Shown here piece by piece: positions 25,311-33,722 of a DNA stretch of 64,000 nucleotides. The notes under the pieces are model-generated. The model saw only the letters and a list, made by a program, of their open reading frames with translations. It did not search any database and was not told where the DNA came from. The translations under genes were made by a program, and so were the position numbers. This DNA comes from Clostridia bacterium. Its GTDB lineage: Bacteria; Bacillota; Clostridia; Oscillospirales; Acutalibacteraceae. Within the stretch, counting starts at the first letter, position 1; the number at the start of each line of letters is the position of its first letter. The stretch covers positions 49,183 to 113,182 of the forward strand of contig JAFVSK010000012.1 in assembly GCA_017503785.1 (NCBI GenBank). Reading direction: 5' to 3'.

Positions 25311-26228
25311 TTACACCTTGCGAACAGCAATGTTTTTGCTATATTCCGCTACCTTGGCAAAATCGCCCAGCGCAGCGCTTTCAGCAGCGTTAGCACCGCA
25401 GGCCGCGCCACGCTGCAACGCGGGAACAACCGCATTTTTATCGGCCAACCACAGGCTCAAAAAGCCACCCAACGTAGCATCGCCGGCGCAAGCAGTGCTA
25501 TAGACCTTTACAGGATGAATGCCGCATTGCCAGCAATCGGAGCCGTTGGAGAAGTACGAGCCGCGTGAGCCCAGTGTTAAAAACACGTTTTGTGCACCCA
25601 AGCGGTGCAGCTCGGCCATTGCCGCCAGCACCTCCTGCTCGTTAGAAGCCGTCATACCAAACACATCCCGAAGTTCGTCGTCGTTTGGCTTGATGAGCAG
25701 CGGCCGATAGCTCAACAGCTCTTTCAGCTTTGGCGAACTGATATCCAGCACCACCGGGATCGCGCGTTCATTGCACACCTGCAGGATTTCTTCATAATAC
25801 GCCGTGTCGATACCGCGCGGCAGGCTACCGCTGATACACAAGGTTTCGGGCGAGTCCAGTGTGCACAGCACATTAAGCAGCTCGTCTTGCGCCTCACGCG
25901 GAACAAAAGAACCGGCATTGACAAGGTTGTACTCTCCCCTGCCATCGTTCAAAAACACGTTGATACGCGTGGCATCCTCCACCCATATCGGTAAAACAGG
26001 TACACTTTTTTCACGGCAACCATTCACGATATACTCACCCGAAAAGCCACCGAAGAAGCCCAACACCGTGCTTTCCACACCGAAATGCTGCAGCGTAAAG
26101 CTGACGTTGAGGCCCTTGCCGTTAGGCGTATACACGGCGTCACGCGTGCGTGTAACCGTGTTTGCCTGCAATTCGTTAGAGCGTATATTCATATCAATTG
26201 CCGGATTGGTCGTTAACGTATAGATCAT
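25311..26228 (-). CDS. PfkB-family hexose-phosphate kinase (1-phosphofructokinase/tagatose-6-phosphate kinase type)
   Basis: 305 residues. N-terminal MIYTLTTNPAIDMNI and NGKGLNVSFTLQHFG are the 1-phosphofructokinase/LacC signature; the catalytic loop is TACAGDATLGGFL near 253, with the base Asp conserved though the usual first Gly of GAGD is Cys. Expected product is fructose-1,6- or tagatose-1,6-bisphosphate. It lies between the RpiR gene (63 bases, with a palindrome in between) and the aldolase gene. There is no PTS permease in the window, so the source of the phosphorylated sugar is elsewhere. Confidence 0.88.
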   Translation of the reverse strand: MIYTLTTNPAIDMNIRSNELQANTVTRTRDAVYTPNGKGLNVSFTLQHFGVESTVLGFFGGFSGEYIVNGCREKSVPVLPIWVEDATRINVFLNDGRGEYNLVNAGSFVPREAQDELLNVLCTLDSPETLCISGSLPRGIDTAYYEEILQVCNERAIPVVLDISSPKLKELLSYRPLLIKPNDDELRDVFGMTASNEQEVLAAMAELHRLGAQNVFLTLGSRGSYFSNGSDCWQCGIHPVKVYSTACAGDATLGGFLSLWLADKNAVVPALQRGAACGANAAESAALGDFAKVAEYSKNIAVRKV

Positions 26229-26266
26229 ACGCCTCGCCTCCTACAAAAAGCATACCAGAAACTCAC

Positions 26267-26282
26267 TTGAAAATCTTTTCAA
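26267..26282. promoter_or_regulatory. Palindrome before pfkB-type gene, candidate RpiR operator
   Basis: TTGAAAATCTTTTCAA is a near-perfect palindrome (arms TTGAAAA/TTTTCAA), and TTCAAAAATTGAA at 26278-26290 overlaps it. They lie between the rpiR-type gene and the kinase gene, a natural place for local regulation. Binding is inferred. Confidence 0.45.
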
Positions 26283-26291
26283 AAATTGAAA

Positions 26292-27026
26292 TTATGACAC
26301 CAAATAATCCACCACAATGCGCGACAGCAAATGCAACGGCAAGCGGGAATCCACCTCGTAACCGGCGATCTCCTGCCGCCGCTCACGGTGCCCAACAACA
26401 ACGTGGTCGGATAAAGGAATAAGCGGTGAGGAAACGTCGCAACAGCAGGTAATGATCTTTGCCCCGCGCAGCGAAGCGTTCTGTGCTGACTCGATCAGCT
26501 CGGGAGTTTGACCGCCGAGTGAGAAAATAAACAGCAATTCATTGGCGCGCATTTTTGCCGTGCGTGTACGCATAATATTCGGATCGCGGATCACCAAAGC
26601 GTTGTGATCTAAAAGCTGCAATTTCAAGCAAAATTCCTCGGCAACGTATTCGGTTAATCCGCGGCCCAACACCACAATACGCTCTGCAGCACGGATGCTT
26701 TCCACAATGCTCAACACCGTGGGTACGGACAGCTCGTCGATTACACGTTGCACTTCCAGCAGTGAGTTGTTGACCACCTCGCCCATGCGACAGATCTCGG
26801 GCTGTTTGGCGGCTGCTGTGAGCTTATACCGCAGCTCATGAAATCCGCTGATGCCGCACTTGCGAATCGCACGGGACACGCTTGCCGGCGAAGAATAGGT
26901 TTCCTCGGCAATATCCACAATGGACATGGTAGTCAAGCGCTCTTCGTTTTCGTTAATAAACCGCACGATTTCTTGCTCGGTATGGGATAGTCCCTCTAAA
27001 ATATTCCGATCGACAGTGATCAACAT
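26292..27026 (-). CDS. RpiR-family (MurR-type) transcriptional regulator
   Basis: 244 residues. An N-terminal HTH_6 domain (LSHTEQEIVRFINENEE ... SPASVSRAIRKCGISGFHELRYKL) precedes a SIS sugar-phosphate-binding domain (about 110-235, with VVLGRGLTEYVAEEFC and SLGGQTPELIESA). RpiR regulators sense sugar phosphates and control adjacent catabolic genes, here most likely the kinase and aldolase. The ATG at 27026 is seven bases after AGAGGT; the longer frame starts inside the promoter. Confidence 0.92.
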   Translation of the reverse strand: MLITVDRNILEGLSHTEQEIVRFINENEERLTTMSIVDIAEETYSSPASVSRAIRKCGISGFHELRYKLTAAAKQPEICRMGEVVNNSLLEVQRVIDELSVPTVLSIVESIRAAERIVVLGRGLTEYVAEEFCLKLQLLDHNALVIRDPNIMRTRTAKMRANELLFIFSLGGQTPELIESAQNASLRGAKIITCCCDVSSPLIPLSDHVVVGHRERRQEIAGYEVDSRLPLHLLSRIVVDYLVS

Positions 27027-27045
27027 ACCTCTCACCTCTTTGCCC

Positions 27046-27074
27046 AGTTTACCATAATGCAACGAAAAAAACAA
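27046..27074 (-). promoter_or_regulatory. Promoter of the rpiR-type gene
   Basis: -35 TTGTTT (27069-27074), 17-base spacer, -10 TAAACT (27046-27051); the -35 touches the upstream terminator. Confidence 0.6.
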
Positions 27075-27099
27075 CACCCGACAGCACGTGTCGGGTGTT
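27073..27099 (-). terminator. Terminator at the end of the metallophosphoesterase cluster
   Basis: 11-bp stem AACACCCGACA, 5-base loop, then GTTTTTTT leftward, four bases after the last phosphoesterase gene. Confidence 0.9.
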
Positions 27100-27103
27100 T
27101 CGT

Positions 27104-28177
27104 TTATACATCTAATTTAACATCCGCATCGGGAGCGCCCAGCATTTTGCCCGCTACCTCTTCCCAATACTTGGGCTCGGGGCGAATGCCGTAGGCAAAA
27201 TCCACCTGCTTGCCCTCTATGTGAATTCGACCATCGTCTTCCAGAGTAACGATCACCGAAACGGGCTCGCTAAAATGATAGCCAAAGCGGCCGCGATAGG
27301 GCTTGCTGTACGGCGCCTGATACGATTTCACTGCGTTACCCTCGGCATCGTATTCCACGTACTCAAAGGTGTGCTCCTCGGTGTAATGGTCGCCGTCGGT
27401 AGAAATATACATATTGGCATGGATCACCGCATTGGCATCCCAAAACAGCACGTTGTCACACACCGCCATACGCTGCGTATGATAATGGCCGTTAATGGAC
27501 ATACGCACCGTACCCTTTTTGATGGCGTTAACACGGGCATAGATCTCACGCACGGCCGTGTGGTCATACGATTTATTCCAATGCTCGCAGAAGCCTGCGT
27601 GACCCACCACGATGCATGGGATCCCCTTGTGTGCCGCATCGGTGAGCACCTCTTCCAGCCAGTGCAGTTGCCGGGTTCCCAAGGCATCGCCGTGAACGTT
27701 TTCGGGCGGGCGGAAATAATCCATATTGTGCATCCACTCGTCGCGTTCCTCGTTGTAGGAATAGTTCGTGTCGACACACACCACGCGGTAGCCCTGTGCT
27801 TCAAAATAATAATAGCCAATGCTGCCGTTGCCGATCTTTCCGTCGGCCGTGCCCCACACCACCTCGCGGTTGGTCAGATACGGCGACACACGCTCCATGG
27901 GGTTAGAATGATCCAGCCCTTGGCGGTCGTGCGTTACCCACTCCAATTCGTGGTTGCCGTACACACCGTACACCGGCAGGCCGTACTTGTTTTGCAAATA
28001 CGCTTTTGTTGCCTGCGGGCAGGTGGCGTAATCGTTACAAAAATCGCCTGCGTGCATCACAAAGTCCACGCGGTTTTCGGCAGCACGGTCAAGCATGGTT
28101 TCCAAGTTGCCCAGCGTGGAAGCATAGGCAGCCGGTTGGTAGTGCAGATCGGCAAACAGCAAAAATTTCAAGCTCAT
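27104..28177 (-). CDS. Calcineurin-like metallophosphoesterase, paralogue 5 of 5
   Basis: 357 residues with a complete two-metal phosphoesterase set: DLH (Asp10, His12), GDFCND (Asp45), YGNHE (Asn75, His76), VGHAGF near 164 and GHYHTQ near 200. No signal peptide, so cytoplasmic. The C-terminal 120 residues are a family-specific beta region ending before KMLGAP. It overlaps the preceding paralogue by four bases. All five paralogues share the middle DGSI-YYWFE and LTDAAHKGIPCIV blocks, showing tandem duplication. Substrate unknown; nucleotide, nucleic acid or lipid phosphoesters are all possible. Confidence 0.85.
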   Translation of the reverse strand: MSLKFLLFADLHYQPAAYASTLGNLETMLDRAAENRVDFVMHAGDFCNDYATCPQATKAYLQNKYGLPVYGVYGNHELEWVTHDRQGLDHSNPMERVSPYLTNREVVWGTADGKIGNGSIGYYYFEAQGYRVVCVDTNYSYNEERDEWMHNMDYFRPPENVHGDALGTRQLHWLEEVLTDAAHKGIPCIVVGHAGFCEHWNKSYDHTAVREIYARVNAIKKGTVRMSINGHYHTQRMAVCDNVLFWDANAVIHANMYISTDGDHYTEEHTFEYVEYDAEGNAVKSYQAPYSKPYRGRFGYHFSEPVSVIVTLEDDGRIHIEGKQVDFAYGIRPEPKYWEEVAGKMLGAPDADVKLDV

Positions 28178-29253
28178 AGTTCTCTCTCCACCTTATAAGT
28201 TCCTGAAGAAATACGCGGTTGCATACCGCGATGACGCACGCTCACGGGCGGCAAAACATTATATACCCATTCGCTTTCGGTACCCTGAATGTCCACCGTA
28301 CCGTCTTCGTACACGGTGACGTTGGCACTCAACGGATCTTTATAGAACCAGCCCTTTTCACCTGTCCACAGCTCGGAATACGGCCGCTCGTAGGTTTTTG
28401 TGGGATTTCCCTCTTCGTCGTACTCGGTGTAGGTATATGTGTGCCACGGCTCGTAATGAGGCAAATTGGCACCCTGCCAATGCCCATTAATGGCCGAATT
28501 GATATCCAGATATAACACGTTCTTTTTCTTTTCGGTACCGTAATCGGTGTGCTGGTGGCCGCTGACGGCCGCAACGACCGTGCCCTTACGAATGGCGTTC
28601 ACACGGTCGAATATCTCACGAACGTGTTCATGATCGCTGGACTGATGCGTCCACACCATAAACGGGCAGTGCGAGAAAACGATACACGGAATTCCCTTGT
28701 GTGCGGCATCGGTAAGTACCTCTTCCAGCCACGCAAGCTGCGGCTCACCCAACGCCTCGTGCGGACGGTTCCCCTTGGGCACGTACAGCGTGGGGTTATG
28801 CACCCACTCGCCTGTTTCGACGTTCATCGAATAGGCGGTATCCGTGCACACAAAGCGGAATCCGTTCACCTCAAACCAGTAATACCCTATTGCGCCCCAT
28901 TCGGCCATCTTACCATCGGGAGTGCCCCAATGCACCTCGCGATTGGTTAGGTATGGCGTTACATACTGCATGGGGTGTTCGGTGTCTAAATCGGGGATTC
29001 CGTGGTTCATGCACTCCAGCTCGTGATTGCCGTAAATTCCGTAAACCGCCAAACCGTATTTGTTTTCCAAATACGCTTTTTTGATTTCGGGAGAACGGAT
29101 CATTTGTGTACAAAAGTCACCGGCATGGATCACAAAATCCACCTTTGCCTCGGCACCGCGGCGCAGGATCACATCGAGATCCTGCACGCGTGACGGCCAA
29201 CTTGGACGATGATAGTGAAAATCGGAAAAGACGGTAAATTTTACAGACTTCAT
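28174..29253 (-). CDS. Calcineurin-like metallophosphoesterase, paralogue 4 of 5
   Basis: 359 residues starting at 29253 (GAGGTG six bases upstream; an in-frame GTG three codons earlier is less likely). Motifs: FSDFHYH, HAGDFCTQ, YGNHELECMNHG, VFSHCPF and GHQHTDYG. The residues after GDFC are TQ where siblings have ND. Transcribed with the preceding and following paralogues; its stop overlaps the next start. A possible -10 (TATACT) lies about 40 bases upstream. Confidence 0.85.
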   Translation of the reverse strand: MKSVKFTVFSDFHYHRPSWPSRVQDLDVILRRGAEAKVDFVIHAGDFCTQMIRSPEIKKAYLENKYGLAVYGIYGNHELECMNHGIPDLDTEHPMQYVTPYLTNREVHWGTPDGKMAEWGAIGYYWFEVNGFRFVCTDTAYSMNVETGEWVHNPTLYVPKGNRPHEALGEPQLAWLEEVLTDAAHKGIPCIVFSHCPFMVWTHQSSDHEHVREIFDRVNAIRKGTVVAAVSGHQHTDYGTEKKKNVLYLDINSAINGHWQGANLPHYEPWHTYTYTEYDEEGNPTKTYERPYSELWTGEKGWFYKDPLSANVTVYEDGTVDIQGTESEWVYNVLPPVSVRHRGMQPRISSGTYKVEREL

Positions 29254-29338
29254 TGCAAACACCTCGCCGTTAAATTTTCTTCAGTATACTGCGAGAAAAT
29301 GTTAAAAAACAGGCAAAAACGTGTTTAATACGTACACT

Positions 29339-30418
29339 TTAGCGTTCGGCTTTATACGTACCCGAGGTGATCTTCGGGTGCTTGCCCGGCTTGTCGGTGT
29401 CGGGCGGTAAAATACCGTAGGCCCAGCTGCTTTCGGAGCCCTCCACCGATACCGTACCGTCATCGCTTACCGTAATGATGGCGCTGAGCGGTTCGCGGTA
29501 GAACCAGCAATAGTTGCCCATTAAGCCGTAAAACAGCTCCTTATACGGACGCTCGTAGGTTTCGCCCTCGTTGCCTTCAGCATCGTAATCGGTGTATAAG
29601 AAGGTGTGCGTTTCATCGTAATGCGGGAACCCGGGCGTTAGAAAATAGCCGTTATTCACGGTGTTGATATCCAAGAAAACAATGTTATCCACCACTTCGG
29701 CATTATCGGTGTGCAGGTGACCGTTGATGGATGCCACCACCGTGCCCTTGCGAATGGCATTCACGCGATTAAAGATCGCCCGAACGTTAGCGCGGTCGTG
29801 CGAGGGATGCCAGCTATCGGCAAAAGCTGCATGACTGAACACGATGCACGGAATATCCTTGTGTGCTGCATCGGTAAGCACTTCTTCCAGCCAAGCACGC
29901 TGTTTATCGCCCAACGACTCGGTCATCACGTTACCCTTCGGCACGTATAACGAGGGGTTGTGCTCCCACACACCACGCTCCTCACTGTAGGAATAATGCG
30001 TATCGGTGCAAACGATGCGGAAGCCGTTTTTCTCAAACCAATAATACGCAATTGAGCCATCGTCGAGCGGCTTGCCGTCTTCGGTGCCCCAGTGAACTTC
30101 TTGGTTGGTGAGCCACGGCGTTACCAGTTGCATGGGCGGCTTATCGTCGTAATCGCGGCAATCGTGAATCAGATACTCCAGCTCGTGATTACCGTAAATG
30201 CCGTATACAGGCAACTCGTATTTGTTGTTCAACCACACCGGTTTCAGCTCGGGCGACTCATGGTAATCGTTGCAAAAGTCACCCACGTGAATGACGAAAT
30301 CGACTTGGTTGTCGGCTGCGCGCTTTAAAATGGTATCCAAATCACGCAAAGTGCCCGGATAGGCAAATTTCCGATAATGAAAGTCAGAAAACACACACAT
30401 TTTCAGCGTTTTACTCAT
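29339..30418 (-). CDS. Calcineurin-like metallophosphoesterase, paralogue 3 of 5
   Basis: 359 residues. Motifs: FSDFHYRK, VGDFCNDYHES, YGNHELEYLIH, VFSHAAFADSW and GHLHTDNAEV; all metal ligands are present. AAAGGATG precedes the ATG. It closely resembles paralogue 4, so this pair may be the most recent duplication. Gaps of about 75 bases on either side could hold weak promoters; no terminator is seen. Confidence 0.85.
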   Translation of the reverse strand: MSKTLKMCVFSDFHYRKFAYPGTLRDLDTILKRAADNQVDFVIHVGDFCNDYHESPELKPVWLNNKYELPVYGIYGNHELEYLIHDCRDYDDKPPMQLVTPWLTNQEVHWGTEDGKPLDDGSIAYYWFEKNGFRIVCTDTHYSYSEERGVWEHNPSLYVPKGNVMTESLGDKQRAWLEEVLTDAAHKDIPCIVFSHAAFADSWHPSHDRANVRAIFNRVNAIRKGTVVASINGHLHTDNAEVVDNIVFLDINTVNNGYFLTPGFPHYDETHTFLYTDYDAEGNEGETYERPYKELFYGLMGNYCWFYREPLSAIITVSDDGTVSVEGSESSWAYGILPPDTDKPGKHPKITSGTYKAER

Positions 30419-30492
30419 GTAATCACATCCTTTGATTTCACCGTAGCATAGTACTTACACGTTCGTCAATAGCCGTTTTTCCCTCGGCCTTG

Positions 30493-31584
30493 TCATCTTT
30501 CCACTTTATTCTTCGATGAATCAATTCGCGGTGCACAATGGACAAATTCCTTGGCGAAATACGCATCCTCAGGGGTCTCGGGAGCGATGCCGTAGACCCA
30601 ATCGGTTTCCATACCGTCCACAGTCACCGTACCGTCGGTATCTACCGTGACAATGGCCGACAGCGGTTCCTTAACAAACCACGTGTTCTGCCCCTGCCAC
30701 AGCTCGATATACGGGCGTTGACGCTTGCTGACAGCGTTTCCGTTCGCATCGTACTCGGTATATTCGTAGGTGTGCTCTGCGGTGTAATGCGGCTTGGCCT
30801 TAGCGCCCATCCACCAGGCGTTGATAGTGGCATTGATATCAATGTACAACACGTTGTCGACCATTTTCGTGGGACGGTTGGTATGTAAATGCCCATTAAA
30901 GCAAGCCATTACCGTGCCCTTGCGAATACCGTTTACCTTGTCGAACAATTCCTTGACCTCAGGTTCCGTACCGCCGTAGCCGTGCCAAGCGGGCGAATGA
31001 GCAAAGATGATACACGGAATATCCTTGTGCGCCGCATCGGTAAGCACGTTCTCCAACCACGCCAGCTGCTTATCACCCAAGCGATCGCTGCGCTGTTGGC
31101 CCTTTTCGCAGTGGTAGGTAATATTCTTCATCCACTCGCCTGTTTCGGGATTTTGCGAATACTGCGAATCCACGGAAACAAAGCGGAAGCCGCCGCAATC
31201 AAAGTAATAGTAGCCGATGCTACCGTCACCGATGGTACCGTCTTCGGTGCCCCACACCACATCGTCATCGCTGTTAAGAAGCTTCGTTACCGGACCCATG
31301 GTGTTATCACGCGGGAGATCCTTTCCGCTAAACTCCACGTATTCCAGATCGTGGCCGCCGTACACGCCGTAGGCGGGCAGATCGTAGGGATTTTCGGTGT
31401 AATAACGCGTAATTTCGGGAGCAACGAGAATATCGTTGCAGAAGTCACCCAGCTGCACCACGAAGTCCACTTTGTTATCTACAGCGCGGCGCAAAATGGC
31501 ATCCAGGTGTTCCTGCGTTACAGGATAGACCTGCTTCATATAGTGAAAATCGGCAAATACACAAAACTTGACAGATTGGCTCAT
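30493..31584 (-). CDS. Calcineurin-like metallophosphoesterase, paralogue 2 of 5, altered GNH motif
   Basis: 363 residues. It keeps FADFHY (Asp12, His14), LGDFCND (Asp47), FAHSPAW and GHLHTN, but the hallmark GNHE reads GGHD: the asparagine that bridges metal and phosphate is Gly77. The next acidic residue is Asp instead of Glu. The change may lower or alter activity. AGGTGGG precedes the ATG. It has its own strong promoter, but a terminator-like hairpin stands between promoter and gene (see 31612-31649). Confidence 0.85.
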   Translation of the reverse strand: MSQSVKFCVFADFHYMKQVYPVTQEHLDAILRRAVDNKVDFVVQLGDFCNDILVAPEITRYYTENPYDLPAYGVYGGHDLEYVEFSGKDLPRDNTMGPVTKLLNSDDDVVWGTEDGTIGDGSIGYYYFDCGGFRFVSVDSQYSQNPETGEWMKNITYHCEKGQQRSDRLGDKQLAWLENVLTDAAHKDIPCIIFAHSPAWHGYGGTEPEVKELFDKVNGIRKGTVMACFNGHLHTNRPTKMVDNVLYIDINATINAWWMGAKAKPHYTAEHTYEYTEYDANGNAVSKRQRPYIELWQGQNTWFVKEPLSAIVTVDTDGTVTVDGMETDWVYGIAPETPEDAYFAKEFVHCAPRIDSSKNKVER

Positions 31585-31611
31585 AATGTTATCCCACCTT
31601 TTAAAAAAAGC

Positions 31612-31649
31612 CGAGGAGAACCGAACTTGTCTTCGTTTGATTCTCCTCG
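31612..31649 (-). terminator. Terminator-like hairpin in the leader of paralogue 2 (possible attenuator)
   Basis: Stem CGAGGAGAA/TTCTCCTCG with an inner CGAA/TTCG helix, then GGC and seven T residues, immediately before the AAAAGGTGGG ribosome binding region. It lies downstream of the promoter at 31664-31692, so transcripts from that promoter must read through it. Confidence 0.7.
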
Positions 31650-31663
31650 ACTAAGATGTACTT

Positions 31664-31692
31664 ATTGTACCACAGTTGCTTGAAATTGTCAA
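31664..31692 (-). promoter_or_regulatory. Promoter of phosphoesterase paralogue 2
   Basis: Consensus -35 TTGACA, 17-base spacer, -10 TACAAT with upstream TGn. Start near 31657, giving a leader of about 73 bases. Confidence 0.8.
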
Positions 31693-31726
31693 TGAAAAGC
31701 CTCGGTATTCCTCAAAAAACAACGGG

Positions 31727-32797
31727 TCACCGCGTAATTTTATACGTCCGCGAAGAAATTCGCGGCATCTTGCTCGTTCCTTGCGGCTCTACACCGTGCA
31801 GCCATTCGGTCTCGGCTCCATCAACCGTTAGGGTGCCGTCATCCGTCGCCGTGATCACACAGCTGAGAGGATCCTTAAAGAACCACGTTCTCGGCGCATT
31901 CGGTAGACTGTTGATCGGTTTTTCCTCGGTTCCCAAATAGTTGCCCTGTAGGTCGTAGTTCATGTACGAAAAGGTCTGGTCATCGGTGTAATGCGGTTCG
32001 CCCTCAGCCATCCAAAGACCGTTCAGCACCACGTTGATATCCAAAAAGATAATGTTATTGTGAACGACACCGTGATCGGAATGAAGATGCCCGTTGATCA
32101 CCGCCACGACTGTGCCCTTGCGAATTTCGTTCACTCGGTCGAATATTGCGCACACGTCGTCGCCATCACCGGCACGGCCACCCCAGCCATCGTAAAACGT
32201 AGGATGAGAAAACACGATGCACGGAATATTCTTATGCGCCGCATCGGTGAGTACCTCTTCCAGCCAGCGGCGTTGCACCGCGCCCACACATTCGGTGGGA
32301 CGGTTACCCTTGGTGCGCGGATACAAATTGCGGTTGTGCTCCCACGCATCACGCTCGGCGTTATAGGAATAACCGCAATCGGTGCACACGAAACGGAAGC
32401 CACTTCTTTCAAACCAATAGTACGCAATCGAACCATCCGCCATCGGCTTACCGTCGGGCGTGCCCCAATGCACCTCGTCGGCGCGGTTGGTGAGGTACGG
32501 GGTTACGTAGATCATGGTTTCGGGAATGTCTTGATCGGCCTTACCGTGATGCATACATTCCAGCTCGTGATTGCCGTAAATACCGTAGGCCGGCAGCCCA
32601 TACTTGTTGTTCAGATACATTTCCACGATCTCACGCGAGCCGATGATATCGTTGGTGAGATCGCCCAGTTGCATCATAAATTCCGATTTCGAGGTCGCAG
32701 CGCGGTCGATGATCTGCTCTAAATGACGAGGCGTACAGGTGTAGTAGCCTTTAATATAATGCAGATCGGCAAACAGCGTAAATTTCACAGAAGCCAT
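31727..32797 (-). CDS. Calcineurin-like metallophosphoesterase, paralogue 1 of 5
   Basis: 356 residues. Motifs: FADLHYIKG, LGDLTND, YGNHELECMHHG, VFSHPTFYDGWGG and GHLHSDHG; full metal-binding set. It starts nine bases after the YwaF-like gene, with GAGGG six bases before its ATG, so the two share a transcript. This is the most divergent paralogue in the GD motif (GDLTND) and may be closest to the ancestral copy that was linked to the membrane protein. Confidence 0.86.
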   Translation of the reverse strand: MASVKFTLFADLHYIKGYYTCTPRHLEQIIDRAATSKSEFMMQLGDLTNDIIGSREIVEMYLNNKYGLPAYGIYGNHELECMHHGKADQDIPETMIYVTPYLTNRADEVHWGTPDGKPMADGSIAYYWFERSGFRFVCTDCGYSYNAERDAWEHNRNLYPRTKGNRPTECVGAVQRRWLEEVLTDAAHKNIPCIVFSHPTFYDGWGGRAGDGDDVCAIFDRVNEIRKGTVVAVINGHLHSDHGVVHNNIIFLDINVVLNGLWMAEGEPHYTDDQTFSYMNYDLQGNYLGTEEKPINSLPNAPRTWFFKDPLSCVITATDDGTLTVDGAETEWLHGVEPQGTSKMPRISSRTYKITR

Positions 32798-32806
32798 AAC
32801 AATCCC

Positions 32807-33613
32807 TCACTTTTTTAATTTACCAATTAACGCGCGCGGTATCCACGCCAGCAGCAGCACCATGCCGGCTGCTGCCATAAATCCTAAAATATAAATGAAC
32901 AAGCACCACGGGAACGGTACCACCGCTTGCACCTGCGAATATACCGGCAACGACGGCTCGCAATACGGACTGATAAAGAACATATTAAAATCTTCGATTT
33001 CCAACAGTCCGGTACGATAGGCGATCTCGTTCATGACGGCGGCGATCACCACCATAACACCAAATACCGCCGATGCACGCAGCAACGTTTTGTACCGGCA
33101 ACGCACATACCCGGTGTACAGCAAATAGATTCCCACTGCCACCATGGAGCCATGGCAAATCATGGTTTGAATATTAATACCGATCCAGTCGATATAAATA
33201 TCCACCGGATACGCCAGCACGGCCGCACCGGCAAACACCGCAAAACTGCCCAAATAATCGCAACACGCGCGGTGTAGCTTCCCGCGAGTCAGCAGTGCCA
33301 GCAAGCCGACGTACATGGGCGTGGAGCAAAACTGAAACGGAAATGCATACCATTGAAAATCGGCCGTAACAACCGAACCGTCAAAGCTGTAGGTATAGAT
33401 AAGTTGCTTATATACCTCGCCCAGCACCGTGAGAATGACGGTAACCAGCAAGATGCGGCGCACCTGTTTTTCGGTTCCCTGCTTAAACCATACGCAAAGC
33501 AACACACCCACCAATATGGCAGCGGCCGTTGTGAGCAAATGATATGCGCCATACGGCTGCGGCTTCGGCATTGGCGATTGCAGCCACGTTATGATCTCGC
33601 CCCACACGCTCAT
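32807..33613 (-). CDS. YwaF-like (TIGR02206-type) integral membrane protein
   Basis: 268 residues with about seven transmembrane helices. The segment ending FQFCSTPMYVGLLAL and the MICHGSMVAVGIYLL region match the YwaF/TMEM164-type family as I know it. Eukaryotic TMEM164 has been linked to lipid acyl transfer; the bacterial role is unknown. It is the first gene of the phosphoesterase operon and has a strong promoter. A lipid-related substrate for the adjacent phosphoesterases is a possible but untested inference. Confidence 0.75.
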   Translation of the reverse strand: MSVWGEIITWLQSPMPKPQPYGAYHLLTTAAAILVGVLLCVWFKQGTEKQVRRILLVTVILTVLGEVYKQLIYTYSFDGSVVTADFQWYAFPFQFCSTPMYVGLLALLTRGKLHRACCDYLGSFAVFAGAAVLAYPVDIYIDWIGINIQTMICHGSMVAVGIYLLYTGYVRCRYKTLLRASAVFGVMVVIAAVMNEIAYRTGLLEIEDFNMFFISPYCEPSLPVYSQVQAVVPFPWCLFIYILGFMAAAGMVLLLAWIPRALIGKLKK

Positions 33614-33641
33614 CGGCCTCCTTGCAACAAACTACAAATTC

Positions 33642-33670
33642 AGTATAGCAAACTCATTTTTAATTTGCAA
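33642..33670 (-). promoter_or_regulatory. Promoter of the YwaF-phosphoesterase operon
   Basis: -35 TTGCAA (33665-33670), 17-base spacer, -10 TATACT (33642-33647), followed by AAGGAGG before the start codon. Confidence 0.82.
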
Positions 33671-33681
33671 GATACAAAAAG

Positions 33682-33708
33682 CGACAGCTAAAGAACACTC
33701 CGCTGTCG
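33682..33708 (-). terminator. Terminator of the acyltransferase gene
   Basis: Stem CGACAGC/GCTGTCG with a 13-base loop, followed leftward by CTTTTTG. Confidence 0.75.
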
Positions 33709-33722
33709 TTTTTCAGTATTCT

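Noticed and set aside
31585-31664. Known riboswitch in the phosphoesterase leader
   Set aside because: The leader of about 73 bases shows only one hairpin; no T-box, purine, lysine, FMN, TPP or SAM signature was found.
27221-33277. Long rightward frames through the phosphoesterase cluster
   Set aside because: They mirror the five genes in complementary frames, repeat with the paralogues, and encode low-complexity His/Val/Arg-rich products without start signals.
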